DNA from: Chthoniobacterales bacterium
GTDB lineage: Bacteria; Verrucomicrobiota; Verrucomicrobiia; Chthoniobacterales; JACTMZ01
Reading direction: 5' to 3'
NCBI GenBank assembly: GCA_014879535.1
Contig: JACSRX010000044.1
Coordinates: forward strand, 1 to 60,802
DNA: 60,802 bases
The notes below the pieces were generated by a model. It was given only the letters and a program-made list of their open reading frames with translations. It made no database searches and had not been told where the DNA came from. The position numbers and the translations under genes were made by a program. Shown here one piece after another: positions 37,868 through 45,884 of the stretch. Position 1 is the first letter of the stretch, and each line of letters starts with the position of its first letter.

Positions 37868-40441
37868 TCAATCTGCGGAGTTCTCGGCTTCGTCCTCCTG
37901 GCTCTGGCTCACGACGGGGGCCATCGCCTGGAGTTTTTCGCCATCGTCGAGGCCGATGAGGCGGACACCCTGGGCGTTGCGGCCGGTCATGCGAATCTCG
38001 GCCACACGGGTGCGCACGCTCTGGCCGCCCGAGGTGATGAGCATGATCTCGTCGCTTTCACGGACGCTGAGCGCTCCGACGACCTCCCCGGTCTTTTCCG
38101 TGACCTTCATGGTGATGATGCCCTTGCCCCCGCGGCCTTGGAGGCGGTATTCGTCGAACTCGGTTCTCTTGCCGACGCCGTGGGCTCCAGCCACGAGCAG
38201 GGTGGTGTCGGGGACGACAAGGGCGGCGCCGACAACATGGTCACCCTTCGCAGGGCGGATGCCCCAGACGCCGGTGGCGGTGCGGCCCATGTCGCGGATG
38301 TCCTCTTCGCTGAAGCGGATGCTCATTCCGGCCTTGGTGATGAGCACGATCTCATTCTCCCCGTTGGTCATGAGGGCGGTGATGAGTTCGTCGTCCTCCT
38401 CGATGTTGATGGCGATGATGCCGCCCTTCCGGATGTTGCGGTAGGCGGAGAGGTTGGTCTTCTTGATGACACCCGACTTGGTGGCGAAGAGGATGTGCAG
38501 GTTCTCGTCCCACGTCTCGTCCTTGCCGGCACCGCTCTTGGCGGTGATGCGCAGGACGGCGGCGATTTCCTCACCGGGTTTGAACTCGAGCAGGTTGGCG
38601 ATCGAGCGTCCCTTGGCGGCGCGGCCCATCTCCGGGATGTTGTAGGCCTTCTCGACGTAGCAGCGGCCCTTCTTGGTGAAGAACACGAGGTAGTCGTGGG
38701 TGCTCGCGGTGAAGAGGTGCTCGACGAAATCGTCCTCCTCGTTCTCCGAGGCGGCCTCGCGTGTCTGCATCCCGATGACGCCCTTGCCGCCGCGCTTCTG
38801 GGCGCGGTAGGCGCTGACGGCTGTGCGTTTGATGAAGCCGCGGTGGGTGACTGTGATGATGCAACCCTCGTTGGTGATGAGGTCCTCGATGTTGATCTCG
38901 CCTTCGTCGGGGACGATGTCGGTGAGGCGGGGGCCGGCGTATTTGCTTTTGATCTCGCGGAGCTCGGTTTTGATGATGTCGAGCACGCGCTCCTCGCGGG
39001 CGAGGATGTCGAGAAGGTCGTCGATGGTGGCCAGCAGGTCCTTGTATTCCGAGAGAACCTTGTCGCTCTCGAGTCCGGTGAGCTGGTAGAGGCGAAGTTC
39101 GAGGATGTCGTCCACCTGCTGTTCGGTGAGGAGGTATTCCCCGTCGGTGAGGCGCGCCTCGCTGCGGATCTTGATCCCGAATTTCTCGACCTGTTTGCGG
39201 GTGAACTCGAAGGCGAGAAGCTTCACCTTGGCCTCCTCGCGGTTCTTCGAGTTGCGGATGATGCGGATGAAATCGTCGAGATTGGCGAGGGCGATGAGGA
39301 AAGCCTCGAGCTTCTCGGCGCGGGTCTCGGCCTCCCCGAGCAGGTGTCGGGCGCGGCGCAGGACGACTTCGCGGCGGTGCTCGATGTAGCAGGCAATGGC
39401 CTCCTTGAGCGAGAGGAGCTTCGGCTTGCCGTGGTCGATCGCCAGCATGGTCACGGCGAACGAGCTTTCGAGCGCCGTGTGCTTGTAGAGGTTGTTGATG
39501 ACGACCTTCGGATTGGCGTCGCGCTTGAGCTCGACGACCACGCGCGTGTTTTCGTCCGACTCGTCACGGATGGCGCTGATGTCGGTGATCGTCTTCTGGT
39601 TGACGAGGTCGGCGATGCGCTCGACGAGGGTGGCGCGGTTGACGTTGTAGGGGATCTCTGTGATGACGATCTGCTCGCGGTTGCCCTTGAGTTCCTCGAC
39701 CCCGGCCTTGCCTCGCACCTTGACCGAGCCGCGTCCGGTCTCGAAATACTGCCGGATGCCGCCCACGCCGCAGAGCTGGCAGCCCGTGGGGAAGTCGGGT
39801 CCCTTGACGTGCTTCATCAGCCCGTCGAGCGTGATGTCGGGCTTGTCGATCTGGGCGCAGATGGCGTCAATGATCTCGCCGAGGTTGTGCGGCGGCATGT
39901 TCGTCGCCATGCCCACGGCAATGCCGGTGCCCCCGTTGACGAGAAGGTTGGGGAAGGCGGCGGGAAAGACGACGGGTTCGGTGAGCCGCTCGTCGTAGTT
40001 CGGGACGAAGTCCACGGTGGACTTGTCCATGTCTGCCATGAGGGCCGTGCCGAGGTGGGTGAGGCGCGCCTCGGTGTAACGCATGGCGGCCGGCGGGTCG
40101 CCTTCGACAGACCCGAAGTTGCCCTGGCCATCGACGAGCGTCTCCCGCATGGCCCATCCCTGGGCCATGTGCACGAGGGTGGGGTAGATGACCGCCTCGC
40201 CATGCGGGTGGTAGTTACCGCTGGTGTCGCCGCAGATCTTTGCGCACTTGATGTGCTGCCGTCCGGGGAAGAGCCGCAGGTCGTGCATCGCGTAGAGAAT
40301 GCGGCGCTGGGCGGGCTTCAATCCGTCGCGCGCGTCGGGAAGCGCGCGGGAAATGATGACGGACATGGAGTAGTCGAGGAAGGAGCGTGACATCTCCTCC
40401 GCGACATCGATCGGTTCGACTTTTTCGTTCTGCGTATACAC
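37868..40441 (-). CDS. gyrA: DNA gyrase subunit A
   Basis: Breaks and rejoins the DNA gate during negative supercoiling. 857 residues from a GTG start. DARDGLKPAQRRILYAM, the active tyrosine Tyr122 (AAMRYTEARL), the coiled-coil/tower region and six C-terminal beta-propeller blades are present. The GyrA box reads QKRGGKG, which favours gyrase over topoisomerase IV. The quinolone-contact positions are Ala83 and Pro87 (GEAVIYPTL) rather than Ser/Asp, counting as in Escherichia coli because Tyr122 aligns exactly. gyrB is not adjacent. Confidence 0.95.
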   Translation of the reverse strand: MYTQNEKVEPIDVAEEMSRSFLDYSMSVIISRALPDARDGLKPAQRRILYAMHDLRLFPGRQHIKCAKICGDTSGNYHPHGEAVIYPTLVHMAQGWAMRETLVDGQGNFGSVEGDPPAAMRYTEARLTHLGTALMADMDKSTVDFVPNYDERLTEPVVFPAAFPNLLVNGGTGIAVGMATNMPPHNLGEIIDAICAQIDKPDITLDGLMKHVKGPDFPTGCQLCGVGGIRQYFETGRGSVKVRGKAGVEELKGNREQIVITEIPYNVNRATLVERIADLVNQKTITDISAIRDESDENTRVVVELKRDANPKVVINNLYKHTALESSFAVTMLAIDHGKPKLLSLKEAIACYIEHRREVVLRRARHLLGEAETRAEKLEAFLIALANLDDFIRIIRNSKNREEAKVKLLAFEFTRKQVEKFGIKIRSEARLTDGEYLLTEQQVDDILELRLYQLTGLESDKVLSEYKDLLATIDDLLDILAREERVLDIIKTELREIKSKYAGPRLTDIVPDEGEINIEDLITNEGCIITVTHRGFIKRTAVSAYRAQKRGGKGVIGMQTREAASENEEDDFVEHLFTASTHDYLVFFTKKGRCYVEKAYNIPEMGRAAKGRSIANLLEFKPGEEIAAVLRITAKSGAGKDETWDENLHILFATKSGVIKKTNLSAYRNIRKGGIIAINIEEDDELITALMTNGENEIVLITKAGMSIRFSEEDIRDMGRTATGVWGIRPAKGDHVVGAALVVPDTTLLVAGAHGVGKRTEFDEYRLQGRGGKGIITMKVTEKTGEVVGALSVRESDEIMLITSGGQSVRTRVAEIRMTGRNAQGVRLIGLDDGEKLQAMAPVVSQSQEDEAENSAD

Positions 40442-40698
40442 GGGAAATCTGTGGTGGCCGCAGCGTCAAACTGGACGCGGCGGATGATCTTTCATTCTCT
40501 GCGCAGGAGCATCTTCATGCCAGCGCAAACATCGGGGTTTGTGCTTCGCTGGCAACGCGGAAAATCATTGCCAACCGGCATTGAGGTGATCTCGTGGCTG
40601 GAGGGTCCGGGCGATGGGACAAACTTCCATTGCACTTCACAAGCGTATCCTGTAAGTCGCTCGCTGCAAATGAATTGCGGAATGGATGCGCTCGGGGG
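40442..40698. other. Gene-free interval upstream of gyrA
   Basis: 257 bases between the gyrA start and the stop of the META-domain gene. It must hold the gyrA promoter, but no convincing -35/-10 pair was found. The only frames are short and low in recognisable content. Confidence 0.5.
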
Positions 40699-41124
40699 TC
40701 AATCGGTCTCTTGGGCGCCCTCGGCCGCTTGCCGGGTTGCCATGATGTCACCCTCGGATCCATGCAGGACGAGTGTTCCGGTGTCCGTGATTTCCCACGT
40801 CTGTGCGGCTTGGAGAAGCGTCATGAATTTGCGCTCGCGTGCCATGGTTTCTTCGTCGCACATGCGGCGGGTGAGCCGGAGGCGGGAGACGCTGATCGTG
40901 TTTCCCTCGACGAGGCAGGGTCCGCCATAGCGGTTGCAGGAGGAGTCGCCGGCGATTTGGCCCTCGGCGTCAAATTCGAGGGTCGGCGGCTTGTCGGTGT
41001 CCAAGGCGGTGCCCCCGAGCTCCGTGACTGTCCACGAGGATAAGGCGAGGGTTTTCGGATCGTTCCCCATGGCGGATGCCGCATGGAATGCCACGGCGAG
41101 GAGGATGGCGAGGGTGGTTTTCAC
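40699..41124 (-). CDS. Secreted META-domain (HslJ-like) protein
   Basis: GTG start at 41124 gives 141 residues with a signal peptide (VKTTLAILLAVAFHAASA). The mature domain WTVTELGGTAL, PTLEFDAEGQIAGDSSCNRYGG and LRLTRRMCDEE is a META/HslJ domain: the GxGSCNRY-type motif and the TxxxC segment that forms a disulfide are both present. Family members are periplasmic or outer-membrane lipoproteins of unclear role (motility, antibiotic tolerance in some). Its start overlaps the rnhC stop by four bases (GTGA), so it is coupled to it. Confidence 0.85.
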   Translation of the reverse strand: MKTTLAILLAVAFHAASAMGNDPKTLALSSWTVTELGGTALDTDKPPTLEFDAEGQIAGDSSCNRYGGPCLVEGNTISVSRLRLTRRMCDEETMARERKFMTLLQAAQTWEITDTGTLVLHGSEGDIMATRQAAEGAQETD

Positions 41125-42047
41125 GATGCCGAGGAAGATAGCACTTCGGCCGCGGTCTTGAAATGCAGTTTGGCCGTGGCGCGCAGGGCGTCGGGGCCGT
41201 GCTTGTGAACGAGGTCGCGAGCGGCCTGCATGACGGCAGCCGAGGCGCCCTTCGGCAATTTGGTGCTCCATGTTTTTTCGGCGCCGGCGAGCCAATCGAT
41301 GAACTTTTCCCGCGCCAGGATCGACGCGGCGGCCACGGCATAGTCGCTCTCTGCCTTGGTCTGCTGGCGAAGCGTGATCTTGCGGCCCTTTTCCATGAGG
41401 GCGCGTTCGAGCACGCGGGGATTGGCGAACTGGTCGGAGAGGGCGGAGGGGCAGTCGGGGCGAAGTTCGCAGAGGTTCTCGATGACGCGGGCGTGGCCCC
41501 AGGCGAGGAGGCGGTTGAGGTTGCCGATCTTTTCGTAGAGGGGATTGTAGCGCTCCGGCGAAATGACGATCACTTCGGTGACCAAGCCTGGTGTGGCGCG
41601 GACCACCTCGGCCAGCTTCCGGATCTGGGCGTCCGAGCCGATCGATTTGCTGTCGCGGATGCCCGCCTCCATCAGGTGGCGGGCGCTGGCGGCATCCGTG
41701 TAGGCACCTGCGATCACGAGCGGGCCGAAGAAGTCGCCCTTGCCGCTCTCGTCGATGCCGAAGTGCGGGGTGAAGCGCTCGGGGTGGTGAAGTTCGTCGT
41801 AGCCCAGACGGGCTTCGCCGGTCACATCCGGTTCAAGGGTGAATTCGATGAAGCTTTCCGTGTCCTTCCCTTGGATCACCGCCTTCGGGCCTTTTTCGTA
41901 AACGGCCACCGTGAGACCCGGTTTCTGCGCGAAATAGATCGTGTAGGGCCGGGGCTCGAACCTGAACCCCTGCTGTTCAAGAATGCCGCGCAGGGTGTCG
42001 GCTTGCGCCGGGGTGAGCGCTACGGTGTGCGAGCGGAGCGGAGGCAT
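41121..42047 (-). CDS. rnhC: Ribonuclease HIII
   Basis: Cleaves RNA in RNA/DNA hybrids. ATG at 42047 gives 308 residues: an N-terminal TBP-like substrate-binding domain (residues 1-~85) and the RNase H domain with FGIDESGKGDFFGPLV (Asp99, Glu100), GIRDSKSI and ESDYAVAAASILAREKF. The DESGKGD form is specific to HIII rather than HII. The frame is open upstream to 42266 but that part is antisense to mutY. Divergent from mutY across 140 bases. Confidence 0.95.
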   Translation of the reverse strand: MPPLRSHTVALTPAQADTLRGILEQQGFRFEPRPYTIYFAQKPGLTVAVYEKGPKAVIQGKDTESFIEFTLEPDVTGEARLGYDELHHPERFTPHFGIDESGKGDFFGPLVIAGAYTDAASARHLMEAGIRDSKSIGSDAQIRKLAEVVRATPGLVTEVIVISPERYNPLYEKIGNLNRLLAWGHARVIENLCELRPDCPSALSDQFANPRVLERALMEKGRKITLRQQTKAESDYAVAAASILAREKFIDWLAGAEKTWSTKLPKGASAAVMQAARDLVHKHGPDALRATAKLHFKTAAEVLSSSAS

Positions 42048-42089
42048 GGAATGCGGGAATCTTTGACGAAGCGTGGGAAAAGACAACCG

Positions 42090-42149
42090 CAGAGCGCGCG
42101 GAGTGCGCCGAGGGCTGGCTGGGGGCCTGTGTGTCCTCTGCGCTCTCTG
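42090..42149. repeat. Inverted repeat between rnhC and mutY
   Basis: CAGAGCGCGCGGAG (42090-42103) and CTCTGCGCTCTCTG (42136-42149) are complementary at 12 of 14 positions across a 32-base gap. The CTCTGCG-type wording resembles dispersed intergenic repeats, but only one copy is in the window. Confidence 0.4.
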
Positions 42150-42187
42150 GGGTTCTAAAAACCGGAGGGATTTGCTGTGATCCCCTG

Positions 42188-43180
42188 ATGGACAAGGTGG
42201 AATTCGGCAAACGGCTGCGGGCTTGGTTCCGGCGTCACGGACGCGACCTGCCATGGCGCCGGACACATGACCCGTATGCGATCCTGGTCAGCGAGATGAT
42301 GCTGCAGCAGACGACCGTGGCGGCGGTGATGCCGTATTTCGGGCGTTGGATGCAAAGGTTTCCATCGGTCCGCGAGCTGGCGGTGGCGGAGGAGTCCGAG
42401 ATCTTGGCGCTGTGGCAGGGGCTCGGTTACTACCGCCGCGCACGGCATCTGCATGCCGCGGCGAAGCGGGTTGTTTCGGGCACGGGATTTTCGTGGAGTT
42501 ACGACGGGTTGCGCGCGCTTCCCGGCGTGGGCGATTACACGGCCAATGCCGTGCGGGCATTCGCCTTCGACGAACCGGTGCCCGTGCTCGATGCCAATGT
42601 GATCCGTGTGGTGGCGCGTTTGTTTGCGCTGCGTGCCCCCGTGGACTCCGCCAAGGGCTTGTCCGCGGTGCGGTCGAAATTGGAGGGGATTCTTCCGGAA
42701 CGAGGTGGGAGGGAGTTCCTTTCGGCGCTGATGGAACTGGGTGCCCTCGTTTGCCGTGCCGGCCGTCCGGATTGCCTGTTGTGCCCGGTGAAAAAATTCT
42801 GTGCGGCAAAATCTCCCGAGAAACTTCCGATCAAGGCGCCGAAGGTGCCGATGAAAGCGCGAACCGAGCATGTGGCGTGGGTTGGCGGCAGAAAGACCGT
42901 CCTGCTGCAGCAGTCGGAAACACGACGCTGGACCGGTCTGTGGAGATTGCCCCCTTTGGAGGTTGAACCTCTTCCCGGCCCTGCGGCTACATTGACCTAC
43001 AGCATCGTCCGCGAGCGCGTGACACTGAAGGTGCACCGGGTGACGCGCCGCCTCGTGGCGGCAACCGGCGAGCCGCGTAGGGCATTTCCCTTGGAGGAAT
43101 TGACCCGGATCGCCATTCCCACGCCCCACCGCAGGGCGATTGCCAAGATGCTTCGGGAGGAACATATTCAGGGTTCATGA
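42188..43180 (+). CDS. mutY: A/G-specific adenine glycosylase MutY
   Basis: Removes adenine mispaired with 8-oxoguanine. ATG at 42188 gives 330 residues. The N-terminal domain has LPWRR and SEMMLQQT with catalytic Glu36; the helix-hairpin-helix [12 protein letters not shown] and [10 protein letters not shown] carry catalytic Asp135. The 4Fe-4S cluster ligands are Cys189, 196, 199 and 205. The C-terminal NUDIX-like 8-oxoG recognition domain (from ~235) is shorter than in E. coli but has the WRLPP loop. The last four bases overlap trpB. Confidence 0.94.
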   Translation: MDKVEFGKRLRAWFRRHGRDLPWRRTHDPYAILVSEMMLQQTTVAAVMPYFGRWMQRFPSVRELAVAEESEILALWQGLGYYRRARHLHAAAKRVVSGTGFSWSYDGLRALPGVGDYTANAVRAFAFDEPVPVLDANVIRVVARLFALRAPVDSAKGLSAVRSKLEGILPERGGREFLSALMELGALVCRAGRPDCLLCPVKKFCAAKSPEKLPIKAPKVPMKARTEHVAWVGGRKTVLLQQSETRRWTGLWRLPPLEVEPLPGPAATLTYSIVRERVTLKVHRVTRRLVAATGEPRRAFPLEELTRIAIPTPHRRAIAKMLREEHIQGS

Positions 43181-44388
43181 CTGCCGCGGAGTTCGCCAGC
43201 CAGCCCGACGCCGGGGGCCATTTTGGTCCCTACGGTGGCGTGTTCGTGCCCGAGACCCTGATGACGGCGCTCGAGGAACTGACCCGCGAATACGAGGCCT
43301 CCCGGAGGGATCCCGCGTTCAAGGCGGAGTTGGACCGGCTGCTGCACGATTTCGTCGGGCGCCCCACGCCGCTTTATTTTGCCGAGCGACTCACGGAGCA
43401 TCTCGGCGGCGCGAAGATTTACCTCAAGCGCGAGGACCTGCTGCACACCGGCGCGCACAAGATCAACAACGCCATGGGCCAGATCCTGCTGGCCAAGCGC
43501 ATGGGCAAAAAGCGGATCATCGCCGAGACGGGCGCCGGACAGCACGGTGTGGCCACGGCGACCGCCGCCGCTCGGTTCGGCATGGAATGCGTGGTTTACA
43601 TGGGTGAAGTGGACATGAAGCGGCAGGCGCTCAACGTCACCCGCATGAAATTCCTCGGGGCAAAGGTTATTCCCGTCACCGCGGGGCAGGCGACATTGAA
43701 GGAAGCGGTCAACGAGGCCATGCGCGATTGGGTCACCAATGTCCGCTCAACCCACTACATCCTCGGCACCGCCTACGGGGCGCATCCGTATCCCATGATG
43801 GTGCGCAACTTCCACCGCATCATCGGCGAGGAAGCCCGCCGCCAGATCCTCGAGCGCGAGGAACGCCTGCCCGACCTCCTCGTCGCCTGCGTCGGCGGCG
43901 GCAGCAATGCCATCGGCCTGTTTTATCCGTTCCTCGAAGATTCCGGTGTCTGCATGGTCGGCATCGAGGCGGGGGGTGAGGGGATCAAACCGGGGCGCCA
44001 CGCGGCACGCTTCCAAGGCGGCAAACTCGGCGTCTTGCAGGGCTGCAAAACGTGGTTGCTGGCCAATGACGACGGCCAAATCGAGCTCACGCATTCCGTC
44101 TCCGCCGGCCTCGACTACGCCGCCGTCGGCCCCGAGCACAGCTACCTCCGCGACGCCGGGCGTGTGGAATACGACTACGCCACCGACGACGAAGCCCTCG
44201 CCGCCTTCCAGACCCTGGCCAAGGTGGAAGGCATCATTCCCGCCCTCGAAAGCGCCCACGCCGTGGCCCACGTCATCAAAGTCGCCCCCAAGATGGCCAA
44301 GGACCAGATCATCCTCGTGAACCTCTCCGGCCGCGGCGACAAGGACGTTCAGCAGGCGGCCGAGTTCGTCTTCGGCGGGACGGGGTAG
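43177..44388 (+). CDS. trpB: Tryptophan synthase beta chain
   Basis: Condenses indole with serine. 403 residues; [18 protein letters not shown] Lys95 in [20 protein letters not shown], the PLP-phosphate loop GGGSNAIG and the end LSGRGDKD are all present, placing it in the standard TrpB1 group that works with TrpA. It overlaps mutY by four bases (ATGA). No trpA follows; the next gene is an unrelated orphan, so trpA must be elsewhere or this chain acts with a distant partner. Confidence 0.97.
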   Translation: MTAAEFASQPDAGGHFGPYGGVFVPETLMTALEELTREYEASRRDPAFKAELDRLLHDFVGRPTPLYFAERLTEHLGGAKIYLKREDLLHTGAHKINNAMGQILLAKRMGKKRIIAETGAGQHGVATATAAARFGMECVVYMGEVDMKRQALNVTRMKFLGAKVIPVTAGQATLKEAVNEAMRDWVTNVRSTHYILGTAYGAHPYPMMVRNFHRIIGEEARRQILEREERLPDLLVACVGGGSNAIGLFYPFLEDSGVCMVGIEAGGEGIKPGRHAARFQGGKLGVLQGCKTWLLANDDGQIELTHSVSAGLDYAAVGPEHSYLRDAGRVEYDYATDDEALAAFQTLAKVEGIIPALESAHAVAHVIKVAPKMAKDQIILVNLSGRGDKDVQQAAEFVFGGTG

Positions 44389-44453
44389 GCAGATACGCTT
44401 GAAGATGCCAAATTCTGAAGCTTGCTGAAGTGCGCACTCCGGCAGTTCGTCCT

Positions 44454-44482
44454 TTGAGAAAGAGCACTAAGCGAAGTAAGGT
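44454..44482 (+). promoter_or_regulatory. Putative promoter of the orphan gene at 44491, leaderless spacing
   Basis: TTGAGA (44454-44459), 17-base spacer, TAAGGT (44477-44482), ending eight bases before the GTG. The TAAGG could alternatively be read as a weak ribosome-binding site. Confidence 0.45.
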
Positions 44483-44490
44483 TCGTCGAC

Positions 44491-45471
44491 GTGTCGAAAA
44501 AGGCCTTAATCGCGGGAGGGTGCTTGACGCCTTTTGCGATTCTCTTCTTTGCCATCTTTGCGCTGTGGCTTTTTCAACCTTTCGCGAAAACAATTTGCGT
44601 CCACATTACTGACGACGCTGGCAAGGAGGTCGCCAACGCGAGTGTAGAGTTTGGTTGGACAACCGGCGAGCCGTGGGGGCCGAGTGTGCGTTCAGGAACT
44701 TCTCATTCACGCACCACTAAGACAGACTTGATGGGCCGTGCTTCCGCCCGGATCAGTGAGGAGAGTCTTGTTGGCATATCCGTTACTCATCCGCAGCACT
44801 GGCGTTCATCCGTCTCGGTTGTCGGTCAGGACCTCTCTCGTCACGGGACTCCAGAGACAGCCCTTGAAATCGTGCTGAAACGTATCATCGCGCCAAAGCC
44901 CCTAATCGCGAAGAGGGCATACATCTGGCTTCCAACACTCTCTGGTGAAGCTGCCTATGATTTTGTCGTAGGCGACCTCGTTGCCCCGCATGGCAAAGGC
45001 GTCTCGCCAGATGCGTGGTTCGTGTGGAGTCAGGAAGATTACATTGCTGGTCGACGGGACCCTCGAAGCTGGGATCTGTCTTTTCGAGAACCCGGCTCTG
45101 GCATCATTGCTCGATTCTACAGCACCAAAAGCGAGGTCGTGCGGTCCGAATTGGCTTTTGATCAGTCCGCACCGATCAGTGGCTACTTGCCGTCATTGCG
45201 CTCTGCAGAAGTTGCTGCAGATCCGCGCGGAGAACGAGAGTGGCATCAGGAGCCTTTGTATTACTTGCGCATAGTCCGTGACGGCGGAGCTTTATATGGT
45301 GTAATTGCACCTCCTGAGCCCGAGATTTCTTTCTTTACGAACCACGCGCGACCACAGGTGCGTCTTACCTATGTTCTCAATCCCGCAGGTGATCTGGGCT
45401 TGGAGCCGGCCCTCGGTGCAATAAGCTTTCCCCGAGCCAACCCGTATGAGGAGCCATTTAAGCTTTGGTAA
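44491..45471 (+). CDS. Orphan membrane-anchored protein of unknown function
   Basis: 326 residues from a GTG. An N-terminal helix (residues ~6-32, LIAGGCLTPFAILFFAIFALWLF) anchors it, with the rest outside. Residues ~36-130 look like a carboxypeptidase-regulatory/Ig-type fold (ICVHITDDAGKEVANASVEFGWTT, GRASARISEESLVGISV). The remainder is beta-rich without a motif I know. It is visibly more AT-rich, with codons such as aga, tta and cta that neighbours avoid, which suggests recent acquisition or relaxed selection. It lies between trpB and a 413-base gene-free stretch. Confidence 0.72.
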   Translation: MSKKALIAGGCLTPFAILFFAIFALWLFQPFAKTICVHITDDAGKEVANASVEFGWTTGEPWGPSVRSGTSHSRTTKTDLMGRASARISEESLVGISVTHPQHWRSSVSVVGQDLSRHGTPETALEIVLKRIIAPKPLIAKRAYIWLPTLSGEAAYDFVVGDLVAPHGKGVSPDAWFVWSQEDYIAGRRDPRSWDLSFREPGSGIIARFYSTKSEVVRSELAFDQSAPISGYLPSLRSAEVAADPRGEREWHQEPLYYLRIVRDGGALYGVIAPPEPEISFFTNHARPQVRLTYVLNPAGDLGLEPALGAISFPRANPYEEPFKLW

Positions 45472-45884
45472 GCAGCACGCGGAGGGAGAACGGGTGAGAT
45501 CAACAAATCTCAACACAGGCTCAGTGCTTTCTTACCCCTCGGCATTGAGTTGGCGAAGTGGTGCTGCGGCAAACCCGAGTTTCCGCCTCGACCGGGTTCA
45601 CGGCCGCCTTCGCCGTGCCGACGTAAACGCTCAAGTGTTTCCCCGGTCGTGGTCGAGGACGGTCTGGATGTCGCCCCGGAGGGGAGGCGAAATCGTGGCG
45701 CGGTCTGATGCTGGGAAGTGGTTAGGAAGCCAGAAGTCTCTCCCAGTGGTCCTGCCCCCGCACCGTTGACCATCTGGCAAGGCAAGGTTCCGGGTGGATG
45801 GTGTTGGCTGGTTGTCGCGTTCGGGTCTGATGGCTACGTTTGAGGGTGAGGGGAGCCGTTGGTGCATCCCTCAGTCTCTCGCCC
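45472..45884. other. Gene-free stretch rich in inverted repeats
   Basis: Both strands carry only overlapping short frames with no plausible product. The central part (45586-45690) can fold into nested hairpins and is listed separately. Nothing else was recognised; a decayed gene or mobile-element remnant is possible. Confidence 0.6.
45586..45690. ncRNA. Candidate structured RNA or palindromic element
   Basis: CCTCGACC (45586-45593) is perfectly complementary to GGTCGAGG (45651-45658) and encloses two hairpins. The first is CACGGC/GCCGTG (45599-45604/45612-45617), and the second is AAACGC/GTGTTT (45625-45630/45635-45640, one G-U). A competing perfect pairing joins CGACCGGG (45589-45596) with CCCGGTCG (45642-45649). 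A third hairpin TCGCC/GGCGA follows (45671-45675/45686-45690). No conservation data, so it remains a candidate. Confidence 0.3.

Noticed and set aside
45510-45867. Short reverse frames in the gene-free region before polB
   Set aside because: They overlap each other in different frames, have no start context and their sequence is better explained by inverted repeats.
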